Shown: in pieces, positions 1-10,339 of the stretch
Layout of the letters: every line of letters starts with the position of its first letter
How positions within the stretch are numbered: position 1 is the first letter of the stretch
Assembly: GCA_033002965.1 (NCBI GenBank)
Contig: JAURVB010006661.1
Location: forward strand, 1 to 64,000
From: Piper betle
Lineage: Eukaryota > Streptophyta > Magnoliopsida > Piperales > Piperaceae
Reading direction: 5' to 3'
Length of the DNA stretch: 64,000 bases
Made by a program: the position numbers and the translations under genes
Notes under the pieces: generated by a model
Seen by the model: the letters and a program-made list of their open reading frames with translations, nothing else
Told to the model about the DNA's origin: nothing
Database searches by the model: none

Positions 1-59
1 TTCTTAAAAATAAAAAATCTTTACTTTGATTTTTTTTATTGAAAAGAAAATGAAAGTCA

Positions 60-2990
60 TCGTAGTATGGCAAAGGCCTAGAGTAGCAGTACCATTCATC
101 AGCATGTAAACTTGGCTCTGGAAAACATGGATATTTGGAAATTAAAAAGATGTGCATTGCATCTTCAAACTCAATTTTAGATAGCGAGGATTTGGGCTGT
201 TATTACCAACAATAACCAAAAACTGAAAAAAAATTGAAAGTTCTCATATGGCAAGGAACTTATAAATCTATGACAACCAACTCTAGAGGATTATTATAGG
301 TACAAGACCATGATTATGGAAATAGCCGCCATAGAAGTGAAATCAGCTTGGAGAAGCAGAAGAGCAGCCAAATAAACTAAACAAGCAATATACAGAGGAA
401 AGTTGAAACATTAAATTACGAAGTTGAATATATGCAAATGGAAATGATGTAAAATATCAGTAACCAAGGGTATGCTGAACGAAATCTCTACCTGTTGAAC
501 GGTTTTCTAACGTTATAAATTTGTTTTGATTCTCATTTGCCTAATTACAAGGAATCAGTGCAGAGTAAATTCTGTCTGATCATCCGATAATCAATCCAAC
601 AACATCTACAGTTGAATATGATTCTGGTGGCTGAACAATGTTAAGAACGCCTTCTCTATGCAACACCCGTACTGTTGTCACAAAGTCTCCTTTGATATAC
701 TTATGAAGCAGATTTTTTGAGATAAACCACAGTAAATAAGGCTGATTCTAAGTGCAATGTAGGGAGGAATGTTACCCTTCTTCCAGTCGTATAATGCTAG
801 CTTCTCCCACTAGTAGAAAATTGGTCTGAAGGCCATAACTCCGGGTGCTTTTGAGATAAGATGATAACTGGGTGTTTTTCCTGCTTGCATTCACAAGTGT
901 GTTTTCAGTTGCAAGGGGAATGACCTTGGCATCATTATCTGCTTTCACTAAGGCTGTCATCCCAGACTTTGCATCGGCTATGAAGAAATCTGCACTCATT
1001 TTTTGGCAGAAAATCAATAAAAGGGGTAATATCATACCTATGAGTAAATGCATTTAAATAGTTGAAGATAAAAATATTGCATTAGCCGACTTGAAGTGAA
1101 TTCCCTAAGATAACAACATCATAGTGGCTTTCTTCTTCCAAATAATAGTTGTAGCAGTTAAATGAACTTGAGCTATCTATCATGCAACTAGAAATCCAAA
1201 TTTAGAAACATGAAGTAGAAGAACAAATTGCAAAATAACTAGAGTGAAATATTTATGGCTCATCAATACATTACAACCATCAAAGAAAACTCAGTGCACC
1301 CACACAAGTGAAGTGTATAAGAACCTATAGTTGGGGGAAACCTAAAATTAGTTGATGTTTATAATATTAAAACTAATACCCAAAGGGTGCTGGTAACAAG
1401 GATCCTAAACTCGAATCCATGTAATTACAACTGTAAAATTTTTGGATGGCCGGGTGCCCTTCGTGATGCCAACCCCCTCCTTTGTCTAGGCTTAGCATTG
1501 AAGGAGTTAAGAGTATAAAACCGATAATGACAAACAAATAGTGTTACTCGTACAAACAAGAATGTTGGAATACATGAGTTTACACCAAGCCACCATGGAT
1601 ATGTTTAATTAAGATCCTTAGGTTAAAAAAAAATTCCCATGGCATTGATGATTTCTCTTTTGTGGTTTATCTTGCAGAGACACAACTTCATTTTGAACTT
1701 CAAGAGTTGGGCTCTAACTTGCAAAGCTGCAATGCCAACAAACTAGTGAGACCAACTCTAGAAAGTTGTTCACTTCAGACATTTACCACTGATGGCATCT
1801 AACTCTACTTAAAATGAAAATAAAAAATTGACTTAAAAACCATAACAAGGAGAATATCATTGTTTTAAATTTTGCTTAAACAGGTGCAATACTAATGCAT
1901 TCCAAAACAATTGCTGGAGAAATAGAAGAAAATTTCTACTTACCTCTGAATATACCAATCTGCTTTTTTGTAATCTTAAGCATAAAAGAGTGACTTGTGC
2001 TCCAGGTCCTCGGCATTCATATAACTGTGTTGAGGTGTAAATGCACCTAGCTAGGCACCTTCTCATAAGAAGATTCCAATGATGTACTCCTACATGAAGC
2101 AAACTAAAATGAACAAAAAACAGAAAATGGATAAGCTTATTAGCTTTAAAACAGTTACTCGTGCATCTAACTGATAATGTAACTAACACCAACACCAGAA
2201 GACATTTATATACACAGAAAAATAACCCCTACAGTGGCGTTAGTTTCAAGTAAAATAACCCCTTAATAGTGTCATTTTTAAAGGATTTAAACTTGCTGTT
2301 TTAATAAAAAGTATCAACTGCAGAGAGACTATTTTAGCAAACACAATAATCAACATCAAAAACATTAGCCAACATACTTTCAAATACATCACATTTTTTA
2401 ATGGTGAGACACTTCCTGTAAGCAAACAGAAGAAGCATTGTCTAGTAATCAACTTAGAAATCATCAAACAGGGTTGACAATAGAGATTTAGTAATTATAA
2501 AGTGTCAACTGCAGAGAGACTACTTAAGTAAATGCAATAATCAACATAAAAAACATTAGCCAGCATACATTTAAATACATCACATATTTTAATGATGAGG
2601 CACTTCCTGTAAGCAAATAGAAAAAGCACTGTCTAGTAATCAACTTATAAATCATCAATCAACAGGGTTGGCTATAGAGATCTAGTAATTAGATTTTTCC
2701 ATCTTCCTGTCAAATAATGAGAAACATTTCAGCTAAAAATCATTTTTTAACAATAGCATTTTACCTACAAACTTTTTACCAATGAAATCCAACGCACTGA
2801 CTTTTGTAAACGAACAATGTTTACATAAACCCAATGGATCAACATTTCCAACACCATGCCCATTGTTCTCAACTTAGATAAAACATAAAACCCCTAATGC
2901 CACCAGAAAAAAACTAAAGATGAGCTAAAAACTCAGACTCAGTGACCTTCAAATCACTTGGATTAAACTAGGAAATAACTAGCAACACCT
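60..2990. repeat. Duplicated block A, copy 1 (partner 10,340-13,024)
   Basis: The stretch runs parallel to 10,340-13,024 in the same orientation, with many substitutions and small indels. Shared landmarks include the exon at 1,944-2,103 (partner 12,222-12,377), the exon at 776-1,002 (partner 11,096-11,309), and the intronic text near 2,880-2,960. Similarity stops at about 2,990, immediately before block B begins. The block carries the 3' exons of an At1g16860-like gene. The left edge is not seen cleanly because it lies near the window end. Confidence 0.85.
580..2103 (-). pseudogene. At1g16860-like membrane protein, copy 1, 3' exons only
   Basis: I recognise the family from blocks such as VPRCIYTSTQLYE (best kept in copy 2) and DFFIADAKSGM. 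This is the plant 'uncharacterized membrane protein At1g16860' family, whose function is not established. Three exons are visible: 1,944-2,103, 776-1,002 and 580-699, the last ending YIKGDFVTT...VGLIIG and TGA. The exon at 1,944-2,103 has a 4-base insertion (CTAGCTAG where copy 2 has CTAG), which puts a stop right after the VP of the VPRC motif. The acceptor before the 776-1,002 exon reads CCAA instead of the CCAG kept in copy 2, so it is lost. Exon 1 is absent, having been removed at the block A/B join. The gene is therefore dead by three separate criteria, although the 776-1,002 exon is still open. Family assignment rests on motif recall, not on a search. Confidence 0.8.
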
Positions 2991-3025
2991 ATGGCTAACA
3001 AATTTTGTTGACACCAAAAATTTTG

Positions 3026-5522
3026 TTGACATCTTGGCTAAGAAATTCTACAGACATTGCATTATGCAACCCTTAGCACTGTGCTATACATAAAAATTGC
3101 ACACGAATTACAAAATTACAACTGACTTATAAATTTTTAAGTTGCAGAGGCAGTCATCGTGCAATATATTTACACAGCAAATAAAAAGTAATCTATCGAT
3201 GAGGGAAAAAAGAAAGACAAACTCATCAGCAGCATGCAAAATTTCCACGAAAATTGGAAAACATGCTGTCTGATTCAGTCAAACTAACCATAAATTCAAT
3301 TTTTCTCATTTCAATTTGCACTTAATTGAGTGAACTGGGCTCTGGACACAAGCCTTTTTCTCATTGGCAAGCTGAATTTGGACCAAAGCACCATGTGTCA
3401 ATTGCATTTACACTTGAAGAGGAGATAACAAATTATTTTGCTGCCATTTAACTGAGAAGAAATTAATCACTGTACATTGCATTATGAACAAAATTTCGGG
3501 GGAAAATAATCCCATCCCCATTAAAAACTAAAGAATGTATGGTGAAAGCCAGTGTGTAGATTTATATTTGACAGTACCCACGTGAGAGGCAAGGAGAATA
3601 GATATATACTTTCAAATGTAGGCTGCAAGAGAGCGCTTGATGGGGGGCACAGGGGATAGAATGAGTTTCACTCCCACAAAAAACCAAATTAACTGGAAAT
3701 GGAAAAACCTGCCATCACAAACAAAGGACAATACATCACATAACCTTCATTATATCATTTGACACTATACATTGCAGACACACATCCTCATTTATATTTT
3801 AACTTCAATACTTTTAATGGGGAGGGAAGGTGATTGTTGTCATTGTTGCCACCCCAAACTCTACAAACATGATTCACCATAAAATGCAAGAATTACGCCC
3901 ATAAACATTTTTGTTAGGCCAAGACTGAATGTTCATATCCATTTGTGTTGTTCCCTACCAAACCGAAATTTTCACTCTCACTCTGAGAAATGCTCACCGC
4001 AGCCAAACTAAATATGTGTAAACTTGCAGAGCTTTAAACACATAATGGAAAATGACTATGTGCATGTTACTTCAATTGTATTAGTAAAATACATGAATAA
4101 AATTAGTAAAAAAGAGACATGCATCTACATATGAAATTGGCAACTGTCCAAATATATTATCCATGACATAGGAAATAGGAAGAGGTTTATTTAATTGTAC
4201 AAACACAGCATAATACGCATTTAGAAAAATGAGAAACCAAAGCAAAAAAGGGTCCATTCACTGGTATGCCTTTAATGCAATGCATACCATATTTAATAAG
4301 CATACATTAGGAACCAGTCCTTTATAGAGTAAATTTTTAGGAGATGCAAGGAATTTGATTTTAATTAAGATTTTTTAGTTTTATTTTCAAACTTAATTTT
4401 AGTACAACAATTACAATCAGGAAATTCTCAAATTGGGTTATTCTTTAGGAATTGCCTACAAATATTAATTGTTGTGTTCAACTTTCTCAAAGTTCCAATG
4501 ATAATTTATAATTTGGAGTTTCAGTTTATACATTTATTTTGGCTCGGCATCCATTATTTTCCAACCTTGCTGACTTCTTTTGCTGACCATTATTGGTCCT
4601 GATAGGTAATTTCCCAACTCTAGTTTTGGGCTAATTTTGAACAGATATTTCCAATTTTAACATCCACATCTCATCACCCCTTTATGCCTGTTCTCATCTT
4701 GAATTTTGTGAAATTAGAACTGGAATCATCCACATTTCAATCTAAATCCTTAATCATACAAAATACCTTACTGTTTTTAATCACGGCTAATTTCCAGTCG
4801 GATCCATATCTAAGTTATTTACATGGAAACATGTTTAGTTTCTGTATCCAGAACTAATTTACAAAGCTGTAAAATGCGATGTATCAAATAAAATCTTACC
4901 ATTCTTTCTTCTTCTTTTTGAAAAGTAAAAACAATTGTCTTCGTAAAGAAAAGAGTTAATAACTACATTAACAGAGAGAAGTGCATAAGACTATTAAAAG
5001 TACACTGCAAGCAGTTTAACTTAACAAAAATCACCAAGTTTAACTTTAACTAAATCATAATCGCTAAACAAGGGGAAAAAATAAATATGTAAGAAAATGC
5101 ATAAGCAGATAATAAAAAAAACTGTGTATCATGACATCTATTTACCTGAAACAACAGGTCCTGAACCAATGTCAGCTGGTGTTCACAAAGAAAAGAGATA
5201 TTTTTCAAACTGTGAAACATTTTGTGACTGAGGACCACAACCACTCATGGTCACAAGCATCCCTAATTCAATGATCCATGACACCTATGTCAAACAAATA
5301 AGCATAAAGTTAGAATTCACATTAAGAAGCCTTTATATATGAAGATGATAATGTCATTGCTACCAAATGTACTTTCCAACACTCTTCATTTAAATCGATA
5401 AATTTTAGACATAAAGAAAATAAAATTAGAAATTAAAACATATGCATATAATAGTCTAATAAGACACAGCAACCATCAAAATTCACAAAACTCTGCTAGA
5501 TGATTCATCTGTTAGTTTTCAC
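3026..5522. repeat. Duplicated block B, copy 1 (partner 28,775-31,282)
   Basis: This stretch is collinear with 28,775-31,282. Clear landmarks are the text around 3,340-3,480 (partner 29,080-29,220), 4,340-4,420 (30,060-30,140) and 5,050-5,290 (30,790-31,035). It carries sequence downstream of the ATXR7-like gene plus its last exon, and it ends inside the last intron, before the SET exons. A short exon-like segment at about 5,143-5,172 (30,893-30,923 in the partner) has AG and GT borders in both copies and may be a 3'-UTR exon. Confidence 0.9.
5263..5284 (-). pseudogene. Orphan last exon of the ATXR7-like gene
   Basis: The 22-base segment matches the terminal exon of the ATXR7-like gene at 31,007-31,028. 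There the exon finishes the post-SET tail as CRGSLN-stop; here it reads CHGSLN-stop after an AG acceptor. No SET exon lies upstream in this copy, because duplication ended within the preceding intron. It is a molecular fossil with no expected product. Confidence 0.8.
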
Positions 5523-6297
5523 CAACAAACTTATAAACTTAATATAGGCCATGGTCTCTTGCTGTGGCATATAATGACGCACATTTTTCAGCTTAAGAGC
5601 ATCGTTTACAGAAGCCATTCAACAAACACATTATCCATAACAAATTCTTCAAGTGGACTCGCATGCCCAATGGAGCAAAAATTTCAAGACAACATTGATT
5701 TATTTAAGTTTTGACTAAAACCTAAACCTAATAATGCCCAAAAAAGAGGGCAACACCAAAGATCATGAACATGGTTATGGGGCAAAAAAAAGTACATTTA
5801 GAATTAAGAAGGGGCTTAGTTTTTTTAATAAATAACACTTTCAAAAGTAGGAAGGAGCTAATGAGACCAAAGAGATTTTGCGCCCAAAAGGTGTCAAATT
5901 AAACTACTTAATTGACTATGCTTCTGCCTCAAAAAGTCAACAGAGGGTGAAAATTTCTTTAGGCTAACTATGAATAGTCCGTTGTTTGCTATAGGTGCAA
6001 ACATCACAGTGTAAGGTGGTAAGAGTTAGCATGCAAAAGTATTTATGGGGTTTGTTAAACTCATTGGCAGGCAACGTCAGTGCTGTAATTTGGAATCCAG
6101 AAGTGCAAGACTACAAACTTCCCATTATGTTTACCAACCTGATTGTACACTTATCAAAAACGCATAAAGAAAGAAAAGGAAATAATGAAGATTCAAACTT
6201 GCCATATGTAGAACATAATGGTTGGCAATTACAAATGAACATATCAGCTCCTTCACATACACTCAAATCTCATTCTGATGTGTGGTAATTAGTATGC
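5523..6297. other. Intergenic, no gene seen
   Basis: AT-rich sequence. A plus-strand open frame at 5,995-6,288 has no recognisable motif and no splice or promoter context, so I do not call it a gene. This span lies between the edge of block B and the 3' end of the 6.3 kb membrane-protein gene. Confidence 0.5.
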
Positions 6298-7119
6298 TCA
6301 TAGGATTATGAGGGCAGAACCACAAAATATGACCATTGCTATAGAGACCAGGGCAACACCTGTAACAAACTTAATTCTCCCAATGGGTTTAGGATTATTC
6401 GTTGGGAAAACCTCCAGGTGAAAAAACGGACTGCCTTCAAGGAGTACCACACCGAACACAAAAGAGACGAGCATGAACAGAACGGATGCCCACAGGAGAA
6501 GCTTATCAAACAGGTTTTTATCATGGTAATTACCCAAATTGTTGAAGACGGGAAAAATCCCCGCCACAGCGGTTCCAGCTGCAAATAGCCCAATCTTCGA
6601 TCCTGAACTTCAGTCTTGCTGCAAGTTCTCCATTTGTAGGATCTCCTTCACCATCAGGATTGTTTGCACTTGTAAGTGGGATGTTCTTTCACATAGAAAA
6701 TAAAAGCATTTATTAGGAGATCAATGAGCATGTGATATTAGAGATTTAAGCAAATCAGTTTAATTTGGTGCATTATACCTCTTCATCAGGTTGATCTGAG
6801 CCTGCAGGTACCGTCACACTGTCACCATTACCTTCATTTGGCGTGTCTGGTTCATGAATTTCCACCTAAAAGGAAAAAGACGATAATGAATTCCCATGAG
6901 GCCTGATGGAAGGTCACATAATGTGATTGAGATAACGCTTAGAAGAGACGAAACGTACCCTACACAATCACTTCTATTACACAATTCAAATTAAAAAAAA
7001 ATCATACCTCTACTTACCATGTGTGAATGTTCATGACCTGGTTCATTGTCCAACTGATCGTCCTCTCCATTCGACATGTAGAGGTTCTCGGCGTCAATGT
7101 GGAGATCGTTATCATTTAC
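6298..7119 (-). pseudogene. Unidentified membrane protein, three 3' exons with a frame break
   Basis: Three exons with clean borders can be placed: 7,018-7,119, 6,779-6,865 and 6,298-6,685. The first two encode a hydrophilic acidic stretch (VNDNDLHIDAENLYMSNG..., then VEIHEPDTPNEG...). The last encodes NIPLTSANNPDG followed by three hydrophobic segments: KIGLFAAGTAVAGIFPVF, LLLWASVLFMLVSFVFGVVLL, and FVTGVALVSIAMVIFCGSALIIL split over the C-terminus. The reading frame shifts at about 6,600-6,606. Removing one base there would join LAARLKFR to SKIGLFAAG. Either this is a pseudogene or the base is an assembly error. The 5' exons were not found upstream of 7,119. I do not recognise the family. 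Topology suggests a small multi-pass protein with a soluble acidic N-terminal part. Confidence 0.6.
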
Positions 7120-8099
7120 CTGAAAAAATGAAACAGGGTGATGTTAAGGTAGATTATGGAAGGGCAAAAAAGTTGTGATAGATAGATTTCCATCGTATAC
7201 AGACTACACGTAAACTTATTGAAGAGAACAAATTGCTTGTGATAAACTATGAAAGACTTATCCAAAGTCTTCTATTTTAAAATTATTAGGCCATCATTGT
7301 TGATTTTATAAAAAATAGGTTTTACGAAAAACTCTCTTCACCTGTCCTACGATAAAAACAAAAACAATAGAATAGAGCATAAACGAGTCTTAACAAATCT
7401 AGTATTCAAGGTCCAGGTAATCTACATATGAGCTTGAACCACGCGACGTATAAACGGACCAACTCAACAACAGGAATAAATATCTACATGATGTAGGCAT
7501 GGGAGAATGTGTTAAACCATCCTATTAATGTGGCACATAAATCGAGAAAGATTCAATTTTATACAAACATCCAAATCTCAAACAAATTATATACCAATTA
7601 CCACGAGTGTGATATTTCCAAATTTATATTAAATGAATTTTAATTAAATATCGTTTGTTTTATTAATATAAAAATTAAGAAACTTCCAAAAATAACAAAT
7701 AAATGCCAAAAACACCATTTTACAAAGATCAACAAAAGAAAAATAGAACAAAATATTTCGTAAACTTTATGAAATTAACTCATTTAAAAAGCATTTAAAG
7801 TATATAAAAATAACTTATTTACTTAATATAAAATAATCCAAAAAAGTTAAAATTATGAAAATATTATGACTTGATGTATGAAAAGTAACAAAAATAACGG
7901 TGTAAGAGTTAACTAAGTTGGAGTTAAATGACCCAAATCAATTTACACGAGGAGTAAATTCCAAATCAGGGTCTAGATATTTAAAAAAGCCTAAAGTCAG
8001 AGAGACAAAGAATAACCAAAACGGAAAAATATTACCAAAATATACTACAATTGGTGCAATCAAAAAAATAACCACTCACCAACTGCCAACAACAACGTA
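7120..8099. other. AT-rich spacer
   Basis: No coding signal beyond a lysine-rich open frame at 7,918-8,154 that runs into the transposon and looks accidental. Upstream exons of the 6.3 kb gene may lie here, but none could be placed. Confidence 0.4.
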
Positions 8100-9014
8100 T
8101 CTCCAGCCATGGTTGCATAAATCGGAATCGGAATCGGAATCGGTTTTCCAGTGAATCGGAATCGGAATCGGAATCGGTCTGAATCGGCCAGGAATCGGTT
8201 CAGTTGAATCGGTCCAAATTAATTTAATCAGTTATATATAATAATTTGACAATTTATAATATAAATATATTAAAATTAAGTATTGATGTTATTTTGATAT
8301 TATTCTGTGTATTATAGTTTTTGATATTTTTAAATATTTTTTAAGATTTTTTTAAATTATTTCGAATTAATTATTATTTTTGACTCGAGTTAGACTCGAG
8401 TCAACTTTTAATTACAAGAATGCCACCGTGCGATTTTTACCTCCCGCCGCCACCGGCGGCCCGGTCGGCGGCGAGTCTCGCGGCGGCGATGTCGGAGGAT
8501 ATCGGCAGCCCGGCCGGACGAACCGTCGGCGGCCCGGAGCCGGCGGCGGAGTCGGCGGCGATTCGTGCGTGCCCGATTCGGTCCGGCCACGGGTGGGCGG
8601 CGACGTTGCGAGGTCGGCGGCGAGGTCGGCAGCCGGTCGGCGGCGAGCGCGGAGTCGGGGCCGCACGGCGGAGGCGGAAACCGGGCGGCGGCGGGCGGAC
8701 GAGCGGCGGCGGTGTCGGGGGAGCGGGTTTGATTTTAGGTTTTTAAAATCCAAATTACCATTTTACCCATGCTTAAATAATTTAATAAAAATCATACCTA
8801 GGGTATTTTGGTAATTTCCTAAAAACCGATTCGATTAAATCGGCCGATTCCGATTCCGATTTAAATCGGTCGGAATCGGCCGAACTCGGCCGATTCCGGG
8901 GCCGATTCGGGGCCGCCCGATTCGGCCCCAAAATCGGATCGGCGCGACGCCGATCCGATTTAAATCGGCCGATTCCGCACGGAATCGGCCGATTTCTGCA
9001 ACACTGTCTCCAGC
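8100..9014. mobile_element. hAT-type MITE, copy 1 (element 8,108-9,006)
   Basis: The element is flanked by a perfect 8-bp direct repeat, TCTCCAGC, at 8,100-8,107 and 9,007-9,014. Its ends form terminal inverted repeats: CATGGTTGCATAAATCGG on the left and, read inward from the right, CAGTGTTGCAGAAATCGG. Eight-base duplications with CA-type ends are typical of hAT transposons. Inside the ends are arrays of ATCGGA/TCGGAA repeats, then an AT-rich arm, then a very GC-rich core (about 8,410-8,730) rich in CGGCGG. Open frames in the core are Arg/Gly/Pro-rich compositional artefacts. No transposase is present. A second copy lies inverted at 20,965-21,806. Confidence 0.9.
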
Positions 9015-10339
9015 TAGCGGGGGTTGTTTTCAACAGCCCTTGGCCGGATGGGCCTAGCCACAACGGTGGCAGCAACAAAGATGGCGACAAACGACGGGAA
9101 AATATAACAAAAATTGACGGGTTAACTGTTTTTCAGGGACTCTTTTAAATCAATAACTCCGGTGACCCAACTAGAAAATCTATGCCTAGATCGATAGATG
9201 TCACTCCAAGGAAGAGATCTTGATCGATGGAGATGGCAAAAGTGGATGGATGGTAGCGGTGTAAGCGTCGAAAGTTGGCCAGATTCACGAAATACTTAGT
9301 TTTTCACTAAAAGTTCGTACTTGATCTCATATAACTTCGACTTTCAATGGACAGTAAAAGATGGTAATAAGGAGAATTCAATGGTGGTGGTTTTGCAACA
9401 ATTATAGGTTAGATTGAAAATATTTAAGGCTGCAAAGTTCTGCCGTGCACAAGATCTTCAACATGAGGCCAAGTTTGGCGGCCAATTCCAACGGACTCTG
9501 ATAACAAATTCTAAGAGTGATTCAGCTTGTAAAGACCTTCACACAAGAAACACAACGATAATAGTTTGACACAATTTGGAATTCTGGTGAGAGAGATATA
9601 AAGTTATAAGAATAGGGTTCGGCATGAAAAAACATAAGGGTGTAAGTCCACATTACCATACATGTTTGCACAGTCCATTTAACCAACATGTGACATTATC
9701 TACTAATGTGTCATGACACATCAAGTGGCACGTGGCACCTCAGGCATGTTATACCTTGTTAGAAAGCTCTTGACAACGTGACATCAAACTAAGACTATAC
9801 GATATATAAGGACCGCTACTAAAAGCAATACTACACCTTTGACCGGAATGAAAATTGAGACACAAAGTTAAAATGGTTAAACCCTTGAAAAATCAAATTT
9901 CACAAAGTAACATCAATCTCGAAGCCACACTAATTAAAGTATTTGGTAAATTCTTAACACCAAATGCATGTAAAAAATCCCCAAGACGAATTATCAAATG
10001 CAAAAACTATCCTAAAACTTTTATTAAATGTGTTTGTCTAAATATATGTGTGTATTTATCTATATATATATATATATATATATCTGTGTATATATATGTA
10101 TATACTGATACAGACAGATGCGGATGATGGGGACCATGGGGTATCCAAGACCGTGGTCACCCCTACGTGGGTCTTCTATCCAATGATCTTTCCCTCCCTG
10201 GTATATATACTTTGAAATTTTTTTAAAGAAAACAGTCCTTTCTCTTCTTATACAATTGTAAGAATATATTTGCAAAATGGTAAGACATCGTTCGAAAGGG
10301 CTTAATGGGTAATTATCACCATTGCTATATAAATTCTTC
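9015..10339. other. Spacer between hAT MITE and block A copy 2
   Basis: No gene is recognised. It holds a TA microsatellite at about 10,060-10,084. The short open frames over 9,855-10,341 come from the low-complexity TA run and have no motif. Confidence 0.5.

Noticed and set aside
8380..8820. Long overlapping open frames on both strands, Arg/Gly/Pro-rich
   Set aside because: They lie in the GC-rich core of the hAT MITE; open in several frames at once through composition, with no motif.
9977..10130. TA repeat as a possible origin or matrix attachment site
   Set aside because: Simple TA microsatellite; no other supporting signal.
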